From assembly GCA_947172415.1 (NCBI GenBank), contig OX359201.1:6250501-6314500 (forward strand): a DNA stretch of 64,000 nucleotides. The letters run 5' to 3'. The stretch is from Chondrosia reniformis (lineage: Eukaryota > Porifera > Demospongiae > Chondrillida > Chondrillidae). The position numbers and the translations under genes were made by a program. The first letter of the stretch is position 1. Each line of letters begins with the position of its first letter. Shown piece after piece: positions 46,901 to 58,200 of the stretch. The notes beneath the pieces were generated by a model. The model saw nothing but the letters and a program-made list of their open reading frames with translations. It did not search any database and was not told the origin of the DNA.

Positions 46901-48964
46901 CAGTACCAGAGTACTTCTGTTATCAGAACTCATTGGAACGAGGAAGACTATATCCAACAGATGGAATCTTTTGTGGCTGGTCTGTATTTGGAATCACAAG
47001 CTGGAAGACATTTATTACATTATTTTGTAAAGTTAGTTTATATAACAGACAAACAATGTCTTGGTTTATAGATGTTCCATTCTTTTAGAAATGACATGAT
47101 TGGGTTATCAAAGATGTTACTCTTCTGGCAGTCAATTGAAGAACTAAAGGTTTTGGAGCAACAAGGCCTAGAAAGTACTTCCGTGGACCGACTTGCTTGG
47201 GTGATTTTCAAAACCTTTATAGCAGAAGGTTTGAGTGAAATTAAACTACACTTGAGGAGTACAAAGAATCCCAAATGTTTATAAACTTAAATAATTATGA
47301 AAGTAAATTTTGTCAGTTTTAGTTTTAAAATTGCTTAAATTTCAATCCATTTGCTTGCCTATACTATTCATTGACATCTCTCTCTTATAAAAGGTGGATC
47401 TCATGCTCTCCCTATAACAATCAAAGATAGGTCAGAAGTACTAATGGCCCTCAAGGAAGACCACGCTACTACCAGATCTAACTGCTTCTCTAAACTTCAG
47501 GTAACCGTGTCCTAGGCGCTTTAAGTATTGCCTCAATTACTGCTTTCTCTGTGCATGTATAGAAACTCTGTCTTTTTAGTCTAAAGAGAGCTTGGAGTAG
47601 CTACCTCCGTTCTAATTATGATTCATTCTTGCATCACACTGTAAGAACCCCACCCCCTCCAAAGAGTCCCTCCCCCATTCCTCCAACTCCACCTACTTCT
47701 AAAAAGAGCAAAGACAAGAGAAGGAAAAAGAAGAAGAAGAAGCAAGCAAGAAGAATGATGAGGGACAACTCTGGCTTGGGAAGTGAAGAAGTTGACTATT
47801 TGCCAGAAATCCAAACTCTTATGAAGCAGAAACCAAGTAATGCATCAATAAGGACTTCAAGAATATCCAGGAGCTATACTTCAAACAAAGTACGTAAGTG
47901 GGAAACACATGCAGCTTTGACTCGTGGATCACAAGAACATGGAAGGCATTCACAAAGCCAACATGGGACATTACTATTTTGCTCATTACTATAATTCTTT
48001 GGTACTTTTAGGGATACTTAAAGCAGCTAAGTGAAATTGATCCACTCGGGAAGAATATTGAAGCTTCATCTGGTCCCCTTTCAATAAAACTACAGTCTTT
48101 TAGAAAATGTTTAGAAAGAAAAGACCAGTGTCAACAAGCGGAGACTTGCGTGTCATTTGTTAAGCATCTTGACTTCTGTCTTGAAGTACAAAAATTGAAA
48201 TTCATGATTATGGCTGGCACAGGAGTGGTGAGTGGAAGACAAGTTTGGTAACATAAAGCCAGGGTATTGTGTGTGTAATATCACTTGAGTTGAGTGCTGT
48301 ATGCTAAATTGGTGTCTCCTTACATATGTAGTTGATTGTTCAAGGCAAGATTGAAGCCATTATTGACTGCTATCTAGATATGGACAGACCTCCCTGGATG
48401 TTGGTGTCAATACCTGAACATATTATCAAGAAATTAGCAGAAGTAGTCTCCTATCCTCTCACCGGTTTCATCTCCACACCCAATGCTGACATGATACAAC
48501 AGGAGTTGGAGCAGCTGGAATGGGCCAAGAACATTGTGATGGCAAAGTTGCTTCCACTGTGGCCAGAATTCCTAGTCAATTGGACTCAGGAGGTTGAGTG
48601 GAGTGAAAAGGACAGTAGTAGTAGTTATTTGGGGAGCTCACAAAAGCTTGAGAGTATGCAACTTATTGATATCCAAATATGGATCTGCAGTGTGTGTCTC
48701 ATAAAATTGTGTACTTCTCTCTACTCGCTAGATGATAGCTTAGTGGGACAAGAAAGTTCTAAGAATCTAGCATGTCACTTGCCGCCTGTTATTCCTGAAG
48801 CACTACCTGACAAGAGATTAAAGATATCATACTCTTTGACAACTGGAACATCCTGGGCTAGATCAAGCAGTCCAAAGAGAGAAAAGGAAATTTCTGAAGG
48901 AAAGAATTACATCATACCTAAGGCTAAATATAGAAACAACACTATTTCCAAAAAAATTGAATGA
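43956..48964 (+). CDS. RGS22: RGS22-like multi-RGS protein, N terminus not found
   Basis: Large regulator of G-protein signalling with several RGS-type helical modules; mammalian RGS22 is testis-enriched and binds G-alpha 12/13/11. Exons with closing phases: 43956..44107, 44380..44662, 46461..46780, 46879..47031, 47089..47228, 47394..47500, 47563..47889, 48012..48227 and 48332..48964. Matches to RGS22 are strongest in KFLVWIEKERYQPFLQSRMF near the start, NSFKQFLVNTRGCDLINIWL with WLDIEELSRL (RGS helices), and the last exon (VQGKIEAIIDCYLDMDRPPW, then LPLWPEFLVNW). A Lys-rich KDKRRKKKKKKQARR stretch follows a Pro-rich segment in exon 7. The human protein is over 1200 residues; here about 770 are seen. 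The intron 44663-46460 holds an antisense exonuclease gene. Confidence 0.8.
44793..46166 (-). CDS. DEDDh RNA exonuclease, REXO5-like (copy B), nested in RGS22 intron
   Basis: Intronless gene of about 457 residues, paralogous to the exonuclease at 23222-24730. Catalytic motifs: FGIDCEMV (D160, E162), ILVGHSLEMDLHAMKFAHPY with the middle Asp, and RGHDSIEDARITIEL with His and the last Asp, so it should be active. The start MAFFSGQAQSDVADSF at 46166 was chosen over an upstream in-frame ATG at 46322 because the extra 52 residues look like translated non-coding DNA. It shares with copy A the HPYIIDT, FKPSL and SQFSGIT/QYSGIT stretches. The whole gene sits antisense inside one RGS22-like intron. Confidence 0.87.
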   Translation of the reverse strand: MAFFSGQAQSDVADSFIQSCSTAGRPQADNLQRVIRDITSTKLMSRDVPRTSQGLKESIDSAFVVCLPSVTEEDLQSQDILTPLNSKQFILQFSSATYGTLAPLDKLFAFEESYYEFLVSPDWLHRDAYPQVGGVGFESLLPNLATYPPVVTSSPLFGIDCEMVVTTKTTYERKALAKISVVNESGSCIYDTYVKPDGDVIDYRSQFSGITAATFHGVNTTLQDVQRKLKELIPPNAILVGHSLEMDLHAMKFAHPYIIDTAFLFVQYKGPGRLTFKPSLKFLASSVLGKVIQQSQRGHDSIEDARITIELVKKRKAIGATLCEYRRSSKQWVKLPNALGSQKDTDFPSYLTSYGTKVAIVDTQQPKKVSRVECHNAVNDNAALDVMTRTSSFHHGFTWVTLRNCPSLASDTRRATVKQYLERVIGSVPRRSLVIVIGGQCDDPKVTECPSLVIYKK

Positions 48965-49479
48965 TGTAATATCTATTTATAGCATGATACGTCATATACT
49001 TAAATTAGTAACTGCTGGCTAATGCTGGTTTTCCTATAAAAGCAAAGGAGTGCAGTCACTGAATCACATCTCAAATGCAGTCGCCAAGAAGATTTGTGTC
49101 TGGGGTGGAGAGGGCACACCAGTGCTCTCCACCCTTCCGAATACAGTGATAATTTGCAATTTGCTTCCTTCGAGTTTGGTGGCTGGGTGACTCCTGGGGT
49201 TACCTTTCCATTAACTGCTCCGAGGTGTCTGTGCCATTAGCAACCACGCAACCACAGTTGACCTGTGCTAGTGGTGGTACAGGCTGCCCTCAGAGCGCCC
49301 TCTGTTGCACTGTGGTCCAGCTCTGTTCAAGGGACAACCAGTCTCAGAGAGACTACAGTGTGGTGAAGGGCATAGTTATATTCTACAAGAGGAGCCTTCC
49401 TTTAATGTACATCGCTCATAGAGTGCAAACCTAAACTGCTTTCTTCTTCATATGCTTTATAGAAATATCCATGGAAACA

Positions 49480-49605
49480 TAGTTAGGATACTATGTCAGG
49501 ATACTATGTTAGGATACTATGTCAGGATACTATGTTAGGATACAATGTTAGGATACTATGTCAGGATACTATGTTAGGATACTATGTCAGGATACTATGC
49601 CAAAT
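49480..49605. repeat. ~14-bp tandem repeat (GGATACTATGTYA)
   Basis: About nine copies of TTAGGATACTATG / CAGGATACTATG alternating T and C lie downstream of the RGS22-like gene. Confidence 0.85.
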
Positions 49606-49989
49606 CATTAGACCCAAACTTTAGAAGTAAATGTATATTAAAATATAAGAGCCTAATTAGGTAAACAGATTAAGTTTCCATATAGAGAAAGTAACTAGTG
49701 GAAAAGAAGGCAATATTGCCTTTCTTGACAACAACTTGAGCGCCTCTGAAACTAAGTGAACAAAATATACAAAGAAGAATGTAACTAAAATTGTACAATC
49801 TTGATGTCAATTTCAAGTCAATTTCAAATTATTGTTACATATACATGAATAATCTAATACACCACCTTTCTTACATTTACTTAAGAGTAAAGCCCTATAG
49901 GGAACTAAGAATGATACATGGCAACGATGGTTAGAATTTTACATACAAGACTGTTAACTCTTAGCTAAATACTTAGAAAGATGCAAAAA

Positions 49990-50110
49990 AGACTCAGGAG
50001 GTGGCTGATGAATTCCCAGAAACAGCTGTCTGAACCAGTGGAAAAAGGAAGAAAATTTGGTATGATAGTACATCCTCATTCAAAGCTCTTTCTCAAAATA
50101 ATAAGGAAAG
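49990..50110 (-). repeat. Interspersed repeat family, copy 3
   Basis: Read on the minus strand: GAGCTTTGAATGAGGATG, then a pyrimidine stretch, CCACTGGTTCAGACAGCTG and TTTCTGGGAATTC. It is close to 53105-53215 and lies just past the MEI4 stop codon. Confidence 0.65.
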
Positions 50111-50124
50111 GAGAACAGTCCATT

Positions 50125-52192
50125 CTAAATATATCTTCCTAGCCTCACATTAACATCAACCACATCTGTAAGAAAATGGTCTTTCAGTAGATTAGTCATA
50201 AGTACATAATGCATGTATACCTTGCTTTGATATTGCATAATCAGAGTTGGTCAGTGCATGGCTAATAAATGAGAGGGTTTCCCCCAATCCAATAAGCATT
50301 TGATGATCCATCAGAGTGGCATCTACGTGGATATTTTAGTTAACTAATTAATATATCTTTTATGCTATGGTATAAAATCATTGCATGTATACCTTTTTCA
50401 GAAAGCTCTAACTGTTCTATGGATGTTGTCACTGTTGCTAGCATTTTAAGAAGGATCTGTTCCATCAGCATCTTATGCTTACATAACACCTCCAAAATGC
50501 AAGCAGGATTGAGGTGGAACTGAGTGAGAAAAGGTACATCCACAAATTAACATTCATCACTCTGTTTAGCAAGAGAATAAATACAATCACTGTGAGTGAG
50601 TGACTACTATAAAACCTGACAAAGTGGGCTTAAAGAGATAAGTATACTGTATAAAAGATGATAGGGATGATAGTAAGATAATACTGTATTGCCATATTGT
50701 CTACAGTAAACTTGCTTTGTCAGCTATTTCTCCGCTCATCATGTGTTGAATAAGCACTTCAGACAGATCCTGACAGCTGCAAAAGAGTACTTTACATTCA
50801 TCAGTTGGGGATTCCCCCATCATGTCTAGAGAAGGAAATAGTTTAAAAGATGGCCAACCTTATGACCACAATATTGAAGGTAAACTGTACCAAGAACTTC
50901 AAGAACTACTTCTAATATCTCTTCCTTTGTAAATGGTGATGAACTAGTCCTCCATCCACTGATTAACTCTTTAAAGCCTACAGGAAACTAATAACTAAAG
51001 CAATTGTACACTTAAAATACAACAATTTATTTATTTCAGGAAATAAACAAATGAGTATATATCTTCTTTCTTATATATCCTACACTGTAGTATTTGTAGT
51101 ATTCATAGTAGTATTCATAGTAGTATTCATAGTAGTGTAGTATACATATAAAAGTGATTTGCTTACCCTCAATCACAGCTTTAGCAGACATTAATAATAC
51201 ATCATTGTATACTTTAGAGTCCTTCAATGCTAGAAATCGATTTCCTAGACAAATCAACATCACGAATAAGTAAAGAGAACCACTTTGTATCACAGATTTT
51301 ATAATCAGCCCCTGACAGCTCATGGGATAATTAAACGCAGTTTAAACATCACTTAGAGTCTGTCCTTGTTAATCTTAATTTGGATAATTTAATTTAAGCT
51401 CACATTTAGTGTACAAATGTAACTTTTACTTGCTTACTAGCTTACGGCCATGTTTACAGATTTATTAATTATTGAAATAAACAAACACACAGTCTATCAA
51501 ATATACAATGGTAAACAGTTTCTAATTTTCCTTTACTTCAGGTGTACCTACTTGTTTGTAAATATATTTCAAATGCACTGTTTATATTAACTGTGGACCT
51601 ACTTGTTTGTAAATATTCAACACTTTGTCTCAAGTAAAAGTTAGGATCTGAAATTTCAGTGTCTTTGCACTATGCGAAAAAAGTAGTAAGTTTAGAGCAC
51701 TTGTGGTTAACTTATCATAACATGACCTACATTGTACTCAAGCATCCTAGCAACAGTGTGACCACCACACTTCATTGTCTCTGAGCTAAATGATTTTAAC
51801 GATGAAGTTCCATTTGTACTTCCCTGTTGAGTACGGTCTTGCTGATTTAAGCTGCATTGCGCAAGTTGCTGTCTCGCAGCTAACAGCTGTTGCTCCAACT
51901 GTTCTGCCTAGCAATAGTGATGAATACACATATTTAATGTAGTTTCTGAAGAGACTACAAAAATGAGTCTAAATAGACTACCTTATCTCTCCAGTTAACT
52001 TCCAAAGCGTTATACTGTAATGCAAGTTTTTCTGTATATTTCTTTCCAGAATATTCCTTCGGCTTAGACCTAATTATGGCTATTGCCTAGAGGCGTAAAG
52101 AAGGTAAGACTACCATATCGAGAAACTCTAAATGCTTCCCTTACCAATGCTATTTTTAAGGTAAATATTTGTTCTGGTAAATAGAGATCCAT
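50125..52192 (-). CDS. MEI4: MEI4-like meiotic double-strand-break protein
   Basis: MEI4 works with REC114 and IHO1/Mer2 on the chromosome axis to promote SPO11 breaks in meiosis. Ten exons close in phase: 52192..52145, 52086..51982, 51907..51731, 51669..51603, 51244..51167, 50977..50891, 50825..50716, 50519..50393, 50322..50221 and 50165..50125, giving 313 residues (mouse 389). The N terminus has the diagnostic MEI4 pattern: LKIALAIAIIRSKPKEYSGK, YTEKLALQYNALEVNWRDKA and EQLEQQLLAARQQL, aligning with mammalian LALALAIIxSKP..S..YTE.L and its coiled coil. The rest is helical and poorly conserved, as expected. Exon 7 to exon 8 needs a GC donor (AAA|GCAAGT) to stay open. Start codons of MEI4 and the JIP gene are 79 bp apart. 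Confidence 0.8.
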
Positions 52193-52271
52193 TGTTCCAG
52201 CTGGGACTTTCCATATACAGAAGAATGGGCACACCCCTCAAATACACCCCCACGCGGCCGCTCTCACGGGT
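52193..52271. promoter_or_regulatory. Bidirectional promoter, MEI4 / JIP
   Basis: 79 bp separate the divergent start codons, with a GC-rich core (CACGCGGCCGCTCTCACGGG, about 52251-52270). It joins a meiosis gene with a transport scaffold. Confidence 0.55.
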
Positions 52272-55200
52272 ATGGATGAGATAGATATCGATGACAACTT
52301 TACAGACTATTCTGGAGAGGGTACCCTTGACCTCGATTTGTCTCATTCCTCAGAAGAACTAGCACATGGCATCCTGGAAGAATTGCAAAAGCTAAAAGAG
52401 CAGTATGCTATTGAAGAAGATGGGTTGAAACTATTAGTAGAGCTGCTCAAAGAAGTCTTTACGATAGTGGAAGATGTGCCAGTGCTGCAAGAAGTAAGAG
52501 AGAGATTGCAAGATGAAAGAGATATTTTGGAAGAACAATGGAAGGCAGAGAAAGAGAAATACAAGAAAAGAACAGAAGTGTGTTTGTAGTAATGTAGGAA
52601 GCTACGAGACGCGTAACTCGACCGTCCACTTCGACACTGTGTGGTGACAATGCCACGCATGATCGATACAGTTCGAACTGTTTCTAATGACTATATATAT
52701 GCATTTCTCTATTTTCAGGAAAAGACAATGTATGAGCTTGAATTGGAAAAGGAGAATAAATCTCTCAAAAGTGACATCCAAAAAATAAAATCTGAATGTG
52801 CTATTAAGGAGAGTCGTTTGGAGACAGTCAAAAATCTGTGTCAGTATATAGCTTCACAAAATAGTCTCTTAATCATTATATTGCCCTTCTCGTTCATTTC
52901 TAATTTGTTCTACCATTTTCCAGTCTCCCTGTCCTTCAGTTACTTTGTAAACAAGCTAGATTACATTACTACTATGTGCTAACCAGTTATGGGACCTTCG
53001 GGGGTTTCCCATAAGATGTACACCTCCACTGCGCCACATGAAAAATCTAAGATACCATTTTCCTACATGCTATGCCTATTCTGTAAAAAAGCCTATGGGG
53101 GAACTAAACCTGAAGAGAGCTTTGGATGAAGATACAGGAGTCTTTCTTCCTTCTTTTCCTTTCTTTCATCTTCTTCTCCACTGGGTCAGACAGCTGTTTC
53201 TGGGAATTCCACCCTTCATCAGTGATCCTGGGAGTCTTTGTCTTTTTCTTTATCTTTATCTTGATCTTCTGTGAATCCTACATTGCATACATGTTTTGAA
53301 ATAGGTACCTTAGCCATACATCTGTTCCTTGTGTACTCCCAGCCACCCACCCAGCATTAAGAAAGTCTTAAAGAACACTAACTGCTGCTGTAATCATAAA
53401 CATGTCTCCTGTCTCTTTAGATGAAGAACAAGAAAAAAGTGTAAACAATGAAGTGAATAAGAGACAAGAGGAATATAACAAGTTATGGAGGGTAAGTTAG
53501 CATCAGCGGAGGACTAGTGTCTATGGGAGGGAGGGACGGGGTAGTGTCTATGGGAGGGAGGGGGTGAGGTATTGTCTATGGGAGGGAGGGGGTGAGGTAG
53601 TGTCTATGGGAGGGAGGGACGGGGTAGTGTCTATGGGAGGGAGGGACGGGGTAGTGTCTATGGGAGGGAGGGACGGGGTAGTGTCTATGGGAGGGAGGGA
53701 CGGGGTAGTGTCTATGGGAGGGAGGGGGTGAGGTAGTGTCTATGGGAGGGAGGGACGGGGTAGTGTCTATGGGAGGGAGGGGGTGAGGTAGTGTCTATGG
53801 GAGGGAGGGGGTGAGGTAGTGTCTATGGGAGGGAGGGGGTGAGGTAGTGTCTATGGGAGGGAGGGGGTGAGGTAGTGTCTATGGGAGGGAGGGGGTGAGG
53901 TAGTGTCTATGGGAGGGAGGGACGGGGTAGTGTCTATGGGAGGGAGGGGGTGAGGTAGAGTCTATGGGAGGGAGGGAGTGAGGTAGTGTCTATGGGAGGG
54001 AGGGGGTGAGGTAGTGTCTATGGGAGGGAGGGACGGGGTAGTGTCTATGGGAGGGAGGGGGTGAGGTAGTGTCTATGGGAGGGAGGGACGGGGTAGTGTC
54101 TATGGGAGTGAGGGGGTGAGGTAGTGTCTATGGAAGGGAGGGAGTGAGGTAGTGTCTATGGAAGGGAGGGATGGGGTAGCATTTTTATTTTCTATTATTC
54201 CTATGTATAATTGATAGATAATTGAACGATATCAAGATAAATATGAAAATCTTGGACAATCAGCAACTGTTCAAACTCTTAAAAGAGGCCATCAACGTCT
54301 AAGTGTCAAGCCAACAGGATTCAAGACTGCAAATGATGTTGTCATGGAAACAACACCCACATCTCCTGTTCCTACAACACCTCTTGGAGAACACCCATTA
54401 TCCTTTCAGCTCTTTCTCCCTCCGGAGAAGAAACAGATTCCTAGTCTGCAATCAGAAATGGAGTCTAGTAAGTATGATTTTATAATGATATATAATTCTG
54501 TTATATATGGTTATTAACACCTAGGAAGTTTAAATCTATGAAGCATGCATAATTAATAACAGCAACAGCATTAAAATTGCTATAATTTGATCATTTTGCT
54601 GCGATGAATTCAGACTTCTTGAATGTCTGAATAAGCAATGTGTAACATCTCTTAATCAGACTACAAGTAGTGTTTCCTTATTCTGTGCATTTACATTTTA
54701 ACCAGATTAGTAATACCTTCCTTAGGAAATACTAATTCCAGGAATAGTAATATATGTAGGAAAAGGAGGGAGAGGTATTGTAAATCTACGTACTTATATC
54801 TCTATAATTTTTAACCAACACGCATGATTAGTGCTAGGGCCGTGACAATGTAGGTTACATAAGGAGAGGTAGGGCAAATCTAATTCTATATAGTTCTCAT
54901 ATGTCTCTGAATCATATGTCTTTGGTTGTGTTTTGAAATGTATTTTGTTTAAATGTATCAAGTTTTTCTTCTTTTTTCAAATTTCCCAGCCAGCACACGT
55001 TTTGTATCCCTTTGATTAATAAGACATGTATAGGTAAAATTTGAGACTGAGAGAGATCTTTATATTGAGAATATACCATCCTCAGCCTTAATGGGATTTA
55101 TAAAATTCATTAGGGTACTTAGAAAAATCACCTGATTTCATTATTTAGGTACAGAGATTTTCCTGTATGCGTCATATGAATGTATACATACACTATCTGC

Positions 55201-58200
55201 ACAACAAAAGCCAATTTTTTCATATTTAAAGTTTTCCACCCACTCACCCTCACCACCTGAATAATGGAAAAATCTTGTGGCTTCCTGAAGAATGAGTTTT
55301 ATGGTTCCAGTTTCCTACTGCTTAATTTGACAGATTTCTTAAATTAATGTTACCTTAGAATTTGTGGAACATACCTACCAGTGAAGTAATTCACTTCAAA
55401 GTGTTCGATATTGTTCAAAAATGGAAAATTATATGCACTTCTAACAGTCTAGGTGACTTAGAACAAGAAGTAGTTTTAAAACACTTCACCTGACCTTAGC
55501 TATAGCCTTACTCATTGCATACTAAATGGCTGAGTTCACTAAACTTCATGTAAACGTTTTAGGAGTTGTTCCAATTTCTAAGACTTATGAAGTTCACTCA
55601 ACTGTACAAAAAAATCTGACTTCAAATTATATCAACTCCATTTTAAATTAACTTATTAATATAATTAGGACACTTTGCACTGTACTTCAAGCGTGCATCT
55701 CTTTGTAGCTGAGATCAAACACACAATCCCTGAGGAAAGAGAAGAGAAGGAGACTGGCTTGGGGACTGCGACTCTGACGGAAGCCAAACATCCTCCAAAA
55801 CCTTCCAGAAGAAGAAGACAGTCTAAAGGTGAAACACATGATGAGCAACTAAGCGATGATGCCTCAAGCGATCTGAGTGAAAGTTTGACTCTGGAAGAAA
55901 GTGTTGAAGTAAGTCTTTCTGAAGGACTTCTCGTTGTTACAGAGAAACCGGCAAAACTGGAAGGAGAGTCTCTTGCTGCAGAGCTCCTTGAAGTTGACCC
56001 AAGTTATCTAGCAAACACAGGTAGTCCTAAAGTGCATATATGCAGCACATATGTATATATACTTCTAGTCAGTTGCTTGTTTGAACATTCGTATATGTGT
56101 ATATACAAAGATATAGGAGATTTGAGAGTTATTGCACACCAGCTGTGCAAAATATATATTGTAATGGGGAAGTTTATTATGTCATACCAGCCAAGTGAGT
56201 GAAGTCCTATTTGGAAGGCAGTCATCTAAACTCACCGCCAAAGATGAGCACTGGTAGACAATAGGACTTTAGATAAGACTTCTGTCATTAAGCTAGTTTG
56301 GTATTATAGATTTTCAGTAATTATCCACATTACAAGAATATATATTGTTTCAATTTAAGTCTTAACTTAATTTGCTCCACTAGAGATGTCAAGACATTTG
56401 AAAGATTTGGAGGATATTCAAGAACTCAAGCAAGTTCTGAACTATGCAATTCTTAACATTTTTAAATAAAATACGTATACATAGGTGTCATCTGGTTACA
56501 CCAGCATACATTTTATATTATATGAATGCTATGCCTAATGTATACGTAGCAGCTTTCGTAATACTAATTTTTAGTCGGAAATATGAGAAAGAAAAGCAGC
56601 AATTTGAAGAAGATAATTCTGCTTTACAAAAGTAAGATTTATATATTGAGCTTTTTGAAAGTGTATAATTGGTTGTGATATATAGGTCAATACTAAAGCT
56701 TTATTATTGCATAGGAAAATTAAATGTCTGGAAGAAGAAAACACTCTGCTATTGGAGAAGGAAGATAGGTTGAAAGAGGAGTTATTTAGGTTGGTATTTA
56801 TGTATTTCTATCACATATATATATGCATATGTATATAAATATTGAATGTGCACACTTTGCATAACTGGGACAATAGAAGCACCCTAAACTGGGAATGCCG
56901 CCAGCTCTTTCAAAATAGAAGCACTGAAGTGTTTATGCTTGTGGTTTTCCTATAATTTTAGGGCTAAAGACTCAAGTCTACAGGTTGCTGCTCAGGATGA
57001 CATCACTCAACAGGTATATACACATGAATCAGTAGCTAATCACATGCAGGCTCTATAATCCAATACAAGTTTCTTAACTACTTACGTAAGCAACAATGCA
57101 TGTGACGTATATTGCCATCAGCTTATTCTGATAACTGAATCACCACAGATCTAGATTAGTGTGGATATAGATTAACTATACAGTTACCATAAGAGGGAAA
57201 TATGAATGGAGCATCGCTGGCTATTGTAACTCAGTGGCAGAGCACTGGTGGTCATAACCAGCCGTTCTGGATTCAATTCCCAGCAACTACTTCTTTCATA
57301 TTTTCCCTCTTCATGATGTTTGGATTGCAGTTTGATACCACTGTGATTACTCATGTATACATATCATTAGCCTGAGCTGTCATACTGCACACAAGAGGAG
57401 CTCTTCTCTAAACTGAGGGAATTAATGGACTACAAATCTCGTTGCTTTGATCTCGAAGAAGAGGTTGCAAGGTGCATACAACATATATCTAGTACAAGAA
57501 TACTTTTTTGACATCTCTGCAATTATCCATATTCATCCATGCAGCTTGAAAGGGCAAGTACCAAAAGTCCAAGCAGCAACTCAACCTAGGAGGACAAGTT
57601 TGTAAGCATTACTTAATTTTAGGCACCAAATAGTTGTCATGGCAACTGCTTTGTGTATTTAGCTGGTCCCGGTTGTTTACCCATTCCCCAAAAAAAGGTT
57701 CTTCGTCTCCAATGCAACGACAAAGGACAGCGAACACATTTAGGTATTGCATTCTAAAGCTACACAGGAATTGGTTGATTGTTTTATGTACCCAGTGCTC
57801 CTTGCACATTTTTGTAGTTCCAGTGATCTGGAGAAAATATTAGCTAAGAAACCGAGTAAGTATAAATTTGCACACAGTACCCACTCACCATTGCTATATA
57901 CAGTTACAATTAAAATCTGCTAATAATTTTTATATATTGTATAAGGTGCTTGGAAGGGTTAGTGAAATTGCTTGCGCTGGCTGGTAAAACAAGAAATTCT
58001 TTACAATTTTAGGTCTACCAGAGAGCATGAAGTCATGATATGTATGATCTAATATAGTTAATGCTCTATAGTTCCATTTGAATAATCTACTTAACCAATT
58101 TTACATTATATAAAAGCCTTGACCTATACCTTGGGCCAGACAGATATTTCTGGGAATTTTATGTACGTATATACGTACGAGTTATCTCATACAATATTTG

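Larger units (their letters stand above)
48965..50124. other. RGS22/MEI4 convergent intergenic region
   Basis: It lies between two convergent genes. 49000-49440 is GC-richer than its surroundings and contains a strong hairpin at 49103-49134. 49480-49605 is a short tandem repeat, and 49990-50110 is a minus-strand copy of the interspersed repeat. A 69-codon plus frame at 49225-49434 matches no family. Confidence 0.5.

Noticed and set aside
47629-47994. Separate Lys-rich small gene
   Set aside because: It is exon 7 of the RGS22-like gene; phase 0 at both ends joins neighbours and the extra C-terminal residues are intron.
57215-57292. Functional tRNA gene
   Set aside because: The acceptor stem does not pair and the anticodon loop is irregular.
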